NCBI GenBank assembly: GCA_947642445.1
Contig: CANRSF010000010.1
Coordinates: 1-64,000, forward strand
Reading direction: 5' to 3'
Length of the DNA: 64,000 nucleotides
Origin: an uncultured Collinsella sp.
GTDB lineage: Bacteria > Actinomycetota > Coriobacteriia > Coriobacteriales > Coriobacteriaceae
Positions 51,173-60,197 of the stretch are shown piece after piece. The position numbers and the translations under genes are program-made. Numbering within the stretch: the first letter of the stretch is position 1; each line of letters begins with the position of its first letter. The notes beneath the pieces are model-generated. The model had not been told where the DNA came from, searched no databases, and saw only the letters and a program-made list of their open reading frames with translations.

Positions 51173-52820
51173 GAAAGTTTGCTCCTTCCCGATCTTGTTT
51201 GCGCTGCTTGCCCTCCTGATCGGCATCTGCGCGGTTGTGTTCCCCGCATCCGCGCAGGCCGCGCCGACCTCGACCGGTTCCATCACGGTGAGCGGCGCCG
51301 TGGCGAGCAACTACGACGCCTACCAGATCTTTAGCGCCAACGTCGTCGACGGCGACGGCGACGCCAAGACCTTTACCGACCTCGCTTGGGCAAGCGACGC
51401 CGCGCGCGACGCTGTCCTGCCTGTGCTGCACAGCGCCGGCATGCCCGATTCCCAGACCACCGCGCAGGAAGCTGCCGAGTGGCTCAACACCGATTCCCAC
51501 CTTACGAGCGCGCTGAGCGCACAGCTCGCTCGTTCCCTCCAGAGCTCTGGCGCCGTGCCCGTGGCCCTTAACGCGGGCACGGCGGCCGAGCTGCCCTGCG
51601 GCTACTGGCTCATCGTCGCCAGAGACGACGCCATCGCCCAGGGCGAGGCCGGCACCGCGCCGATCATGGCGCTGGTGGGCGGCAACGCCGTCACCGTCAA
51701 GCCCAAGGCCGCGACGCCCAAGGTCGCCAAGCACGTGCTGGAGGACAACACCGCCGCATGGCAGAAGGCCGCCGACGCCACGGTCGCCGACGACCTGTAC
51801 TGGCGCCTCTCTGCCACGGTCCCGGCCGGGCTCACCGCCTACGACACCTATACGGTGCAGTTCGTCGACACCATGAGCGCGGGGCTCGACCTCTCCAAGG
51901 TCGCCGCGAGCATACACGTGTACGTGGCGGCGGGAGCGGACGGCGGCTTCGACGCCGTTGCCACCGGCAAGGACGGACGCGCCGGCACTAAGGCCGCGAA
52001 GGGCTGGACCGACATCACGGCCCAGTGCGCCACCAAGGTGGCCGCGGACGGGACCTTCATCGTGCACACCGGCGACCTGGTCGCCGCGCTCGGCGGGGCC
52101 GACGCCTTCGCCACGGGCGCCCGCGTGGTCGCTGTGTACAACGCGCCGCTCAACAGCGCATGCAACCACGGCATCGCGAAGGGCAACCCCAACGAGGCCT
52201 ACCTGCGCTACCCGCGCTCTCCCTTTGCCGACCAGTCCGGCGACGCCGGCTTCACCAGCACGCCGAGCGACGATGCATGCGCCTACGCCTGGGATCTCGC
52301 GCTCACCAAGCGCGGCAGCGACGGCGACAAGCCGCTGCCCGGGGCGGTCCTGAGCATCACCGACGACCGCGGTCGCGCGCTGGCGGCCGACGGCACGTGG
52401 GATGCGCAAGGCAAGGCCACCGTCACCACGGGCGAGGACGGCCGCGTGACCGTCTCGGGCGTGGACTCGGGCAAGCTGGAGGTCCGCGAGCTCAAGGCGC
52501 CCAAGGGCTACACTGCCTTTGAGGGCACGCGCTCCGTGACGGTCAAGGCCGAGGGCCTGGACGTCGACCAGGTGGCCGCCGCCAAGCCTAAGGTGACCGT
52601 ATCGGCCGAAAGCCCTCTGCGAGTTGATGCCGCCGATGCCGGGAAGGGTTTAGTCGAGTTGTCGGTGCTTAACACCCCAAGTAACGAAGTGAGTCGAGGC
52701 TTTATGCCCTCGACGGGAGATAGAATGTTGGTGTCGGTAACGGCTTTGGCCGTCATCGGAGTAGTGGCTATTGTCGTCGCGCTCGTCATCAAGCGGGGAG
52801 GAGGTCGCCATGATAAATAA
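51165..52820 (+). CDS. LPXTG-type pilin subunit, probably accessory/basal
   Basis: A 551-residue pilin-like protein. A signal peptide (FPILFALLALLIGICAVV) is followed by an isopeptide-type pilin domain with YDAYQIFSANVV and a pilin motif VTVKPKAATPKVAKHV near residue 185 whose Lys can be joined by the sortase. A Cna-B domain near 385-470 has LTKRGSDGDKPLPGA and the closing Glu in ELKAPKGY. The sorting signal is MPSTG, an unusual form with Met first, then a helix and basic tail. The GTG at 51165 overlaps the previous stop and follows GGGAGG, so translation is coupled to the adhesin. Confidence 0.85.
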   Translation: MNKKVCSFPILFALLALLIGICAVVFPASAQAAPTSTGSITVSGAVASNYDAYQIFSANVVDGDGDAKTFTDLAWASDAARDAVLPVLHSAGMPDSQTTAQEAAEWLNTDSHLTSALSAQLARSLQSSGAVPVALNAGTAAELPCGYWLIVARDDAIAQGEAGTAPIMALVGGNAVTVKPKAATPKVAKHVLEDNTAAWQKAADATVADDLYWRLSATVPAGLTAYDTYTVQFVDTMSAGLDLSKVAASIHVYVAAGADGGFDAVATGKDGRAGTKAAKGWTDITAQCATKVAADGTFIVHTGDLVAALGGADAFATGARVVAVYNAPLNSACNHGIAKGNPNEAYLRYPRSPFADQSGDAGFTSTPSDDACAYAWDLALTKRGSDGDKPLPGAVLSITDDRGRALAADGTWDAQGKATVTTGEDGRVTVSGVDSGKLEVRELKAPKGYTAFEGTRSVTVKAEGLDVDQVAAAKPKVTVSAESPLRVDAADAGKGLVELSVLNTPSNEVSRGFMPSTGDRMLVSVTALAVIGVVAIVVALVIKRGGGRHDK

Positions 52821-52824
52821 TTGT

Positions 52825-52832
52825 CCCCCCCC
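52825..52832 (+). repeat. C8 homopolymer before the backbone pilin gene
   Basis: Eight C in a row lie between the stop of the second pilin gene and the backbone pilin start, 108 bases upstream of it. Length changes could alter spacing in a leader or promoter. Confidence 0.7.
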
Positions 52833-52939
52833 TGCTCAATGGCGTACTGCCTCCGTAGCGATTAGAGCGCAGGGAAATGAGCCTGCTGACTTTTGGTGAT
52901 GACGAGAATTAAAGCAACCTCCAAGAAAGAGGTCCCAAC

Positions 52940-54733
52940 ATGAAAACAACCAAGAACATCGCACGCCTGGCAGTAACCGCCGGCCTCACCGCAGCCCTGA
53001 GCTTCGGCGGCGTTATGGCCCCGGTGACCATGGCGTTTGCCGAGGGAACGGGGTCGACCGTCACGTTCGAGGACGCCGATTACGCTGCGTCCACGACCTA
53101 TAAGGGTATCCAGATCTTCAAGGCAAAGGTCACGACGACCGGTGGGAATACGACGGTGAGTAGCATCGAATGGGCCAGCTCCGAAGCCCAAACTGCTGTC
53201 GTAAACGCCATCAAGACAAAGGATGCATCCTACGATAGCAAGAACGCACAGGATGCTGCCGATTGGCTTAGCACCAAATCTGAAGTTACCGGGACCGATT
53301 CGAAGGTTGCTAGCGACAACGTTCTCAGTCTAATCGCCGATGGCCTGAAGAGCAGCACCGCCTGGGAGGTGACGAGCGAGGGCAGTGCATCCCTTTCCGG
53401 ACTCGGCGCCGGCTACTGGCTCTTCCTCACCGCTACTCCCGGTAAGCCTGCTGACAAGTCGACCGATGTGTTCACCTCTCCCGTCTACGCCGTGATCGAC
53501 GGCGTAGACGCGACGACCGTTACGCCAAAGAAGGGCGTGCCCACTGTCGAGAAGAAGGTCCTCGACGATGCCGACGCCGCCGATGCCACCGACATCAAGG
53601 GCTCCAACAAATGGAATGATGTCGCCGATTCCCAGATCGGCCAGGAAGTTAACTACAAGCTGACCGGCACGATCGCCAGCAACTACGCTACCTTTGGCAC
53701 GTATGCTTACAAGTTCACCGACGGGCTTTCCAATGGCCTTGACTATGTCAAAGGCTCGGTTAAGGTGTACGCGCTGAACGGCGAGACTTACAGCGAGATT
53801 GAGTCGAACAATTATACCGTGACGGATGCTGATGCTAGCAACAACAACACGCTGACGGTCGAGTTCAAGACCGGAGACGGCAAGAAGGGCCTCAAGGACG
53901 TCGCGAGCGTGACCGCCGACACCAAGATCGTTGTCTTCTACAAGGCAAAGCTCAACGGCAACGCCGTGATCGGCAACGCAGCCGACGGCAACAAGCGCGG
54001 CAACCCCAACACCGTCAAGCTCGAGTACTCCAACAACCCGTATGCCGAGGACACGGGCGAGACGATCGAGGATACCGTCGCCGACTTCGCTTTCAGGCTC
54101 AACCTCAACAAGGTCGACCAGGGCACCGAGAAGGGCCTTGCGGGCGCCGTCTTCACCATCCAGTCCGCTGATGCGAACACTCAAGACCAGTATATCGCCT
54201 CGAAGGACGACCCCACCGCGGGCGTCGTCGCGGGCCAGCTCGTGACCGTTGCCGGCACCACCAGCCTTCCCGGTTACGTGAAGTTCACGTCTGGCGATAA
54301 TGGCCAGATTGCCGTGAAAGGTCTCGATGAAGGCTCCTACAAGGTGACCGAGGTCCAGGCTCCCAATGAGAATTACACCAAGGCCAACCCCTTCACTTTC
54401 ACCATCACCGCGACGTATGATGACGCGAGCATGAAGGTGACGGGCCTCACGGCGGCGGTTTCCAAGGCCGACGAGGGCCGCACCGACATCGCCTTCGGTA
54501 AGCTCGACGGCAATGACGGAGACAATAAGCTGACCGGTACGGATGGCACCGGCACCAACGCCGCCACCGGTGAGATCACCATCAACGTCGGCAACACCAA
54601 GTCCGTCGGCCTCCCGCTGACCGGTCTCAACGGCGTGACCTTCACTTGGATCGCTGGTGGCGCGGTGCTGTGCATCGGCGTGGCGCACCTCATCCGCAGC
54701 CGTAAGCAGGCCGAGGAGTCCGAGCAGGAGTAA
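52940..54733 (+). CDS. Major (backbone) pilin, SpaA/FimA-like
   Basis: A 597-residue pilin that polymerises into the shaft. A signal peptide to about residue 34 (ends TMAFA-EG) is followed by an N-domain with YKGIQIFKAKV, a pilin motif TVTPKKGVPTVEKKV near residue 195 whose Lys links to the next subunit, middle domain, and a Cna-B domain near 390-500 (LNKVDQGTEKGLAGAVF with closing Glu in VTEVQAPNENY). The sorting signal is LPLTG, then a hydrophobic helix and charged tail. It resembles the second pilin over its whole length. A ribosome site (AAAGAGG) precedes the ATG. A strong terminator ends the unit before the sortase gene. Confidence 0.9.
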   Translation: MKTTKNIARLAVTAGLTAALSFGGVMAPVTMAFAEGTGSTVTFEDADYAASTTYKGIQIFKAKVTTTGGNTTVSSIEWASSEAQTAVVNAIKTKDASYDSKNAQDAADWLSTKSEVTGTDSKVASDNVLSLIADGLKSSTAWEVTSEGSASLSGLGAGYWLFLTATPGKPADKSTDVFTSPVYAVIDGVDATTVTPKKGVPTVEKKVLDDADAADATDIKGSNKWNDVADSQIGQEVNYKLTGTIASNYATFGTYAYKFTDGLSNGLDYVKGSVKVYALNGETYSEIESNNYTVTDADASNNNTLTVEFKTGDGKKGLKDVASVTADTKIVVFYKAKLNGNAVIGNAADGNKRGNPNTVKLEYSNNPYAEDTGETIEDTVADFAFRLNLNKVDQGTEKGLAGAVFTIQSADANTQDQYIASKDDPTAGVVAGQLVTVAGTTSLPGYVKFTSGDNGQIAVKGLDEGSYKVTEVQAPNENYTKANPFTFTITATYDDASMKVTGLTAAVSKADEGRTDIAFGKLDGNDGDNKLTGTDGTGTNAATGEITINVGNTKSVGLPLTGLNGVTFTWIAGGAVLCIGVAHLIRSRKQAEESEQE

Positions 54734-54833
54734 CGCTCACTCACCCATCCCTTTGGCAGGTGGGATGTGATGGCCATGAGACTTGCGGACACTTTTCTCG
54801 TCCATTGACGTTCTTGCTTTGCCATTCTCTTTT

Positions 54834-54872
54834 CGGGGCAGACTCCGCACTGGAGTCTGCCCCGTTTTTTTT
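54834..54872 (+). terminator. Terminator after the backbone pilin
   Basis: GGGGCAGACTCC pairs with GGAGTCTGCCCC and is followed by G and eight T. The sortase therefore needs its own promoter or read-through. Confidence 0.92.
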
Positions 54873-55039
54873 GGACATAGCAGCCGGGGCGCCGTTGCTT
54901 GCCGGATCGAGCGTATGATTAGCGAACAGATGTTTGCAAATATTGCGTTTACCAGCTGTGGGTGCATACGCTCGCAGTAAAATGGCTTTGCGACGCATCC
55001 CGTGCGCGGGCGGCCGACGACTCGATCGGAGGTCCCCAA

Positions 55040-55189
55040 ATGCTGAAATTCCTTAACGCGCTCGCCGCCCTCGCGGCGGTGGGCACGTTCGTCATCGCGT
55101 TTCTTGACTCGTATGAGGTTCGGTTTAAGGTCCGTAGGCGCACGCGCGGTGCGGACGGTAGAAGGCATTTGCGCCGCAAGCGCAAATAA
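55040..55189 (+). CDS. Small membrane protein, unknown
   Basis: A 49-residue protein with one transmembrane helix (about residues 2-23) and a strongly basic C-terminus (RRRTRGADGRRHLRRKRK). A clear GGAGGT lies seven bases before the ATG, and a hairpin follows the stop, which makes translation credible. It lies between the pilin and sortase genes. A role in pilus assembly or membrane stress is possible but not shown; I do not recognise the family. Confidence 0.6.
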   Translation: MLKFLNALAALAAVGTFVIAFLDSYEVRFKVRRRTRGADGRRHLRRKRK

Positions 55190-55190
55190 G

Positions 55191-55218
55191 AATGCCCGGG
55201 GTTCGGAGCCCGGGCATT
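55191..55218 (+). terminator. Hairpin after the small membrane protein gene
   Basis: AATGCCCGGG pairs with CCCGGGCATT and is followed by TAAC, a strong stem with a poor T-run. The rest of the gap to 55400 shows no gene. Confidence 0.65.
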
Positions 55219-55406
55219 TAACAAAAGCTGAAAACTAGGCCGCCCGCGCTCCCAAACATTTACGCGGGGTGCGTCGTTTTCCATTGATATTGTATCCCGA
55301 ATCGCCCCGCCGATCCGGGACATTTTGAAAACTCAAATGCTGGCTTATCCTCGACTGGACGGTGCAGTCTAACTGCGTTGTCCGGCGCAGGGGCTCGCTA
55401 ATCGGC

Positions 55407-55434
55407 TATTATTTGTTTAGACAACTTGAGTTGT
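55407..55434 (+). promoter_or_regulatory. Promoter and small palindrome before the sortase gene
   Basis: TATTAT at 55407-55412 is a candidate -10 box. ACAACTTGAGTTGT at 55421-55434 is a palindrome placed where transcription would begin, so it may be an operator. No clear -35 box is seen. Confidence 0.5.
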
Positions 55435-55450
55435 AGAGGAGTGACCGGCG

Positions 55451-56389
55451 ATGGTGCAGGGCGCCAAACATATGAAGAGCAATAACGCCGCGGACAACGG
55501 CGGCTCAAGCCCTCAGCCCAAACCTCAGCCCAAGTCCAAGCGCCGCCGCAAGCGACTGCCGCGCTGGGCCGACCGGCTCATCACCATCGTCATCATCCTT
55601 ATTGGCGTAGGCCTTATGACCTGGCCGTGGATCTTGGACCGGCTCGAGGCCTCGGGCGTGTTCAACCAGATTAGCACGGTGTCCAGCACCGTGGACGCGC
55701 TGTCTGCCGAGGAGCGCGAGCGCATTCTGCTTCAGGCGCGCTCCTATAACGAGCAACTGGCGGGCGAGGCCACCGAGCTTCCGGCCGACCAGATCGAGCC
55801 CTACGCCCAGCAGCTCATCTTTGACCGCGACCCCATGATGAGCTGGGTCGAGATCCCCTCCATCGACGTGAGCATGCCCATCTACCACGGCACGAGCGAG
55901 GAAGTCCTTATGGCGGGCGTCGGCCACCTGGAGGGCACGAGCCTGCCGGTGGGCGGCGCCTCGACGCATTGCGTGCTCACCGCGCACTCGGGCATGCGCA
56001 ACCTGAGCATGTTCGACGACATCCACTCGCTGGAGCCCGGCGACCTGGTGCTGCTGCACACCATGAACAAGACGCTCGCCTACAAGATGGTGGACTCCGA
56101 GGTGGTGCTGCCCGAGGAGATGGAGTCGCTGACTATCGAGCCCGGCGCCGACAAGGTGACGCTCGTCACCTGCACGCCCTACGGCGTGAACGACCATCGC
56201 CTGCTGGTGCATTGCGTGCGCACCAAGTACAGCAAAAAGGACGTCGACAAGCAAAAGTCGCTGGCCGGACGCCACTGGGGCAAGCGCGAGTTTGCCGTGC
56301 TCATCGTGGTCGTAGCCATTGTGCTGTTGCTGCTGGACATCGTGATCCACGCGGTCCGCAAGCGCCGCAAGGCCAAGACCTCGGCATAG
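55451..56389 (+). CDS. Class C (pilus) sortase
   Basis: A 312-residue transpeptidase that joins pilin subunits and passes them to the wall. A basic, Pro-rich cytoplasmic tail leads to a first helix (about residues 42-60); the catalytic domain has His in TAHSG near 179, Cys in LVTCTPYG near 240 and Arg in NDHRLLV near 249; a second helix lies near the C-terminus (about 277-296) with a basic tail. Two membrane segments are typical of class C. A possible lid motif (FDRDPMMSW) lies before the beta barrel. GAGGAG precedes the ATG. It presumably acts on the LPLSG, MPSTG and LPLTG signals encoded upstream. Confidence 0.92.
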   Translation: MVQGAKHMKSNNAADNGGSSPQPKPQPKSKRRRKRLPRWADRLITIVIILIGVGLMTWPWILDRLEASGVFNQISTVSSTVDALSAEERERILLQARSYNEQLAGEATELPADQIEPYAQQLIFDRDPMMSWVEIPSIDVSMPIYHGTSEEVLMAGVGHLEGTSLPVGGASTHCVLTAHSGMRNLSMFDDIHSLEPGDLVLLHTMNKTLAYKMVDSEVVLPEEMESLTIEPGADKVTLVTCTPYGVNDHRLLVHCVRTKYSKKDVDKQKSLAGRHWGKREFAVLIVVVAIVLLLLDIVIHAVRKRRKAKTSA

Positions 56390-56403
56390 GCATCGTTCAG
56401 AAG

Positions 56404-56435
56404 CACCACAATGGGGACAGGCACCTTTGTGGTGG
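56404..56435. repeat. Family C hairpin, copy 5
   Basis: CACCACAATGGGGACAGGCA followed by CCTTTGTGGTGG, 15 bases after the sortase stop. One arm has AAT for AAA, so the stem has a bulge. Confidence 0.75.
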
Positions 56436-56446
56436 CCGGGGCTTCC

Positions 56447-56511
56447 AAACCATCACAACATTCGATGAAAATCTCGATTTTGGCGAAAAGTGTCGAATGT
56501 TGTGATGCTTT
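56447..56511. repeat. Family A 65-bp palindromic repeat, copy 4
   Basis: AAACCATCACAACATTCG pairs with CGAATGTTGTGATG and a slightly changed right end. The centre (CGATTTTGGCG) has the orientation of copy 3. It follows a family C copy, the reverse of the order at 46.2 kb. Confidence 0.88.
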
Positions 56512-56651
56512 TCGTTGCGGGCGAGACGGTTTTCGCTATGGACGGTGCGGTTTCGCTGCAGAACCGTCAGCCCACTGCCTGTCAACCGCCGCCCTCGTTA
56601 CGTTTTCGCTGCATTTGGGTAAAGCGCCTGCTCCAAGCCGGCGCTGCCTTG

Positions 56652-56657
56652 TATACT
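56652..56657 (+). promoter_or_regulatory. Probable -10 box of gatCAB
   Basis: TATACT lies 36 bases before the gatC start and matches the -10 boxes of kdgK and kduD. A matching -35 box is not clear. Confidence 0.55.
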
Positions 56658-56692
56658 AGAGCGGTTTATCTGTTATGCGGAAGGGAGCGCCT

Positions 56693-57004
56693 ATGGCACT
56701 CAGCGAGAAAGACGTGCGCGGCATTGCCGAGTACGCAAAGATCGCACTGACCGATGACGAGCTCACCCAGATGACGTCCTACATGAACGACGCCGTCCAG
56801 ATGCTCGAGCCCGTCTTGCAATATGACTTGCCCGACGTGGAGCCCACGTTCCATCCTATCGGAAGCCTGTCCAACGTGATGGGCGACGACCTGCGCGAGC
56901 CCGAGCGCGACCTGCCGCTCGGCGTTGCGCTCGAAAACGCCGGCAGCGCACGCGACCGCTACTTCCGCGTGCCGTCCATTTTGGGAGAGGGGGAGAGCGA
57001 GTAA
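56693..57004 (+). CDS. gatC: Asp-tRNA(Asn)/Glu-tRNA(Gln) amidotransferase subunit C
   Basis: A 103-residue subunit that holds GatA and GatB together. It begins with the family's ALSEKDVRGIAEYAKIALTDDE helix pair and has PTFHPIGSLSNVMGDDLREPE in the belt region. AAGGGAG precedes the ATG at 56693. Its stop overlaps the gatA start by one base (TAATG). Confidence 0.92.
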   Translation: MALSEKDVRGIAEYAKIALTDDELTQMTSYMNDAVQMLEPVLQYDLPDVEPTFHPIGSLSNVMGDDLREPERDLPLGVALENAGSARDRYFRVPSILGEGESE

Positions 57005-58518
57005 TGGCGCAGAGCTTCGATTCCCTTACCGCCGCCCAGATCGCCGCGGGCGTTGCCGCCGGCGACTTTACCGCTACCGAGGTGGCACAGGCCTCCCTTG
57101 CCGTCATCGAGGCGCGCGAGGACGGGGTCCAGGCATTCCTGCAGGTGGCGCCCGAGCTTGCGCTCGAGGCCGCCGCGCGCGTGGATGCCGACCGCGCTGC
57201 AGGCAAGCCGCTGCCCCCGCTCGCGGGCGTGCCGCTGGCCATCAAGGACAACATGAACCTCGTGGGCACGCGCACCACCTGCGCTTCCCGCATGCTCGAG
57301 AACTACCAGAGCGTCTACACCGCCACCTGCGTCCAGCGCATGCTCGATGCCGGCTGCCTGCCCATGGGCAAGGCCAACATGGACGAGTTTGCCTTTGGCA
57401 GCTCCACCGAGAGCTCGGCGTTCCACCGCACCAACAACCCCTGGGATACCGAACGCGTGCCCGGCGGCTCCTCGGGCGGCTCCGCTGCCGCCGTCGCCGC
57501 GGGCGAGGTCGCGCTCTCGCTGGGCTCGGACACCGGCGGCTCCATTCGCCAGCCGGCGTCGCTGTGCGGCGTGGTGGGCTTTAAGCCCACGTATGGCGCC
57601 GTGAGCCGTTACGGCGTGGTTGCCTTTGGCTCGTCGCTCGACCAGGTGGGTCCCTTTGGCCGCACGGTCGAGGATGTCGCGCTGGCCATGAACGCGCTTA
57701 CCGGCGCGGGCCACGATCCGTACGACTGCACCAGCCAGGATTGCGCCGTCGACTTTACCGAGCACCTCAACGACAGCATCGAGGGTAAGCGCGTGGGCAT
57801 CATCCCCGCGTTTATGGAGGCCGAGGGCCTGACGCCCGAGGTCCGCTCCGCCGTTGAGCGCGCCGCCCAGGAGCTGCAGAACCAGGGCGCCGAGCTGGTA
57901 GAGGTCGACCTGCCGCACCTGGACGCCGCCATCGCCGCCTACTACGTCATCGGCCCGGCCGAGGCGTTCTCCAACCTGGCTCGTTTCGACGGCATTCGCT
58001 ATGGCTATCAGGAGGAGGGCTGCGCCAACCTGTCCGACCAGAGCTCGCTTTCGCGTGCCCACGGTTTTGGCGCCGAGGCCAAGCGCCGTCAGATGCTCGG
58101 CGCCTACCTGCTGAGCTCGGGCGTGTACGACAAGTACTACTACGCCGCGCAAAAGGCCCGCACGCTCATCACGCAGGACTATGACGCCGCGTATGCCAAG
58201 GTGGACACCATCCTCATGCCCGCCTCGCCGCGCACGGCCTTTAAGTTTGGCGAGATCAGCGACCCCACGCAGATGTACCTCTCCGATCTGTACACCATCT
58301 CGCTCAACATTTGCGGTAACGGTGGCATTTCGGTGCCGCTGGGCCTGGGCGAGGATACTCAGCTGCCCGTTTCTGCCCAGCTGGTGGGACCTGCCTTTAA
58401 AGACCGTCAGCTGCTTACGTTTGCCCGCGCCCTGGAGCGCGGCTTTGCCGATGCCGCCACGGGTGCGCCCGCGCTTTCTGTCGCGCCCGATTTTGCCGGG
58501 AAGGGAGGCGAGCTGTAA
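57004..58518 (+). CDS. gatA: Glu-tRNA(Gln)/Asp-tRNA(Asn) amidotransferase subunit A
   Basis: A 504-residue amidase that releases ammonia from glutamine for GatB. The amidase signature is PGGSSGGSAAAVAAGEVALSLGSDTGGS, with the catalytic Ser-cisSer-Lys triad (Lys in AIKDNM near residue 81). The full family length is present. It overlaps gatC and gatB by one base each, a tight translational unit. Together the three make Gln-tRNA(Gln) and perhaps Asn-tRNA(Asn) in organisms that lack the direct synthetases. Confidence 0.96.
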   Translation: MAQSFDSLTAAQIAAGVAAGDFTATEVAQASLAVIEAREDGVQAFLQVAPELALEAAARVDADRAAGKPLPPLAGVPLAIKDNMNLVGTRTTCASRMLENYQSVYTATCVQRMLDAGCLPMGKANMDEFAFGSSTESSAFHRTNNPWDTERVPGGSSGGSAAAVAAGEVALSLGSDTGGSIRQPASLCGVVGFKPTYGAVSRYGVVAFGSSLDQVGPFGRTVEDVALAMNALTGAGHDPYDCTSQDCAVDFTEHLNDSIEGKRVGIIPAFMEAEGLTPEVRSAVERAAQELQNQGAELVEVDLPHLDAAIAAYYVIGPAEAFSNLARFDGIRYGYQEEGCANLSDQSSLSRAHGFGAEAKRRQMLGAYLLSSGVYDKYYYAAQKARTLITQDYDAAYAKVDTILMPASPRTAFKFGEISDPTQMYLSDLYTISLNICGNGGISVPLGLGEDTQLPVSAQLVGPAFKDRQLLTFARALERGFADAATGAPALSVAPDFAGKGGEL

Positions 58519-60194
58519 TGAAGGAGCTATCCGAGGTCCTGCAGGATTGGGAGGCCGTGATCGGCCTGGAAATCCATACCGAGCTCACCGCACTCGATAC
58601 CAAGATGTTCTGCAACTGCAAGCTCAGCCACGATGACGAACCCAACGCCAACGTGTGCCCGGTATGCCTGGGCCTGCCCGGTGCGCTGCCGGTGCCCAAC
58701 AAGCGCGCCATCGAGAGCATCGTCAAGGCCGGTCTCGCCACCAACTGCGAGATCCAGCGCCACTCGATGTTCTACCGCAAGCACTACTTCTATCCCGATA
58801 TGGCCAAGAACTTCCAGACCACGCAGGGCCCGGTCGCCTTTGCCATGTACGGTCACCTGGACCTGGACGTGACCGGTCGCGGTGCCGCCGAGCGCCCCGA
58901 CTGCGCGTTTGGCGAGGCCGAGGCCCAGAGCCTGGCGAGCGCCTCGGCCAATGCCGAGGGCCTGTCCACGTCCATGACGTCGACCATGCGCGAAGGCAAT
59001 CAGCGCGCCGGCCACCTGGCCAGCTATGACGCGTCCAACCTGCAGATGCCCGAGCGTCGCGAGGACGGTTCCTACACGGTGCCCATCCGCATCCTGCGCA
59101 TCCACATGGAGGAGGACGCCGCCAAGATGGTGCACGTGGGCGGTGCCGAGGGCCGTATTACCGCCGCTGCCGAGTCGCTCGTCGACTACAACCGCTGCGG
59201 CACGCCGCTGATTGAGCTCGTCACCGAGCCCGATCTGCGCACGCCCGAGGAAGCGCGCCTGTTTATGGAGAAGCTCCGTCGCATCTTTGTGACGCTGGGC
59301 ATTTCGGACTGCTCCATGGAGAAGGGTTCCATGCGCTGCGACGGCAACGTGTCGCTGCGCCGCCGCGGCGAGACCAAGCTGGGCACCAAGACCGAGCTCA
59401 AGAACCTCAACTCGTTTAAGAGCCTGCACGACGGCCTTGCCTACGAGATTTGCCGTCAGGCCGAGGTGCTCGAGGAGGGCGGAATCATCTATCAGGAGAC
59501 CCGCCACTGGGAGCCCAGCCGTAAGCGCACCGTGGTTATGCGTGTGAAGGAGACGGCCGACGACTATCGCCTGTTCCCCGATCCCGATCTGGCGCCGTTC
59601 GATCTGGACGACGAGTTCATCGACCGCTGCCGTGGCGAGATTCCCGAGCTGCCCGATGCCAAGCGCGCCCGTTTTGAGACCGACTTTGGTATTAAGGCGG
59701 CCGATGCCGAGCAGATCGCGGGCGACCCCGAGTTTGCCGAGTTCTTTGAGGCTGCCGCTGCCGGTATGGCTGGCAAGGAGGCCCAGACGGTCGCAAACCT
59801 GCTGGTCAACGAGATGATCGCCTACCTTAAGAGCGCAGGCGTGTCGCTCGCCGAGTCCGGCATCGCGCCGGCTCAGGTAGCAGCGCTGGCCAAGCTGCTG
59901 GTGACCGATGCCATCAGCTCCAACCAGGCGCACGAGGTCTTTGAGGCCATGGCCCAGACCGGTGACGACCCCAACAAGATCGTCGACGAGCGTGGTATGC
60001 GTCAGGTGAGCGATGCCGGTGCGTTGCAGCCGATCGTGGACGAGGTGCTGGCTAACTGTGCCGATCAGGCGCAGCAGTATCGTGACGGCAACCAGAAGGT
60101 TATCGGCTTTTTGGTGGGCCAGTGCATGAAGGCGAGCCGCGGCAAGGGCAACCCGAAGCTCTTCAACGAGTTGCTGAGAACGTCGCTCTCGTAA
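58518..60194 (+). CDS. gatB: Glu-tRNA(Gln)/Asp-tRNA(Asn) amidotransferase subunit B
   Basis: A 558-residue tRNA-binding kinase subunit that activates the carboxyl of the mischarged residue. It starts with WEAVIGLEIHTEL and has CPVCLGLPGALPVPN, RKHYFYPDMAKNFQTTQ and the C-terminal YqeY-like tail ending in NPKLFNELL. Some 80 residues longer than many GatB proteins because of inserts in the linker, including the serine-rich ASASANAEGLSTSMTSTM. It ends the operon; a large palindrome follows four bases later. Confidence 0.95.
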   Translation: MKELSEVLQDWEAVIGLEIHTELTALDTKMFCNCKLSHDDEPNANVCPVCLGLPGALPVPNKRAIESIVKAGLATNCEIQRHSMFYRKHYFYPDMAKNFQTTQGPVAFAMYGHLDLDVTGRGAAERPDCAFGEAEAQSLASASANAEGLSTSMTSTMREGNQRAGHLASYDASNLQMPERREDGSYTVPIRILRIHMEEDAAKMVHVGGAEGRITAAAESLVDYNRCGTPLIELVTEPDLRTPEEARLFMEKLRRIFVTLGISDCSMEKGSMRCDGNVSLRRRGETKLGTKTELKNLNSFKSLHDGLAYEICRQAEVLEEGGIIYQETRHWEPSRKRTVVMRVKETADDYRLFPDPDLAPFDLDDEFIDRCRGEIPELPDAKRARFETDFGIKAADAEQIAGDPEFAEFFEAAAAGMAGKEAQTVANLLVNEMIAYLKSAGVSLAESGIAPAQVAALAKLLVTDAISSNQAHEVFEAMAQTGDDPNKIVDERGMRQVSDAGALQPIVDEVLANCADQAQQYRDGNQKVIGFLVGQCMKASRGKGNPKLFNELLRTSLS

Positions 60195-60197
60195 ACG

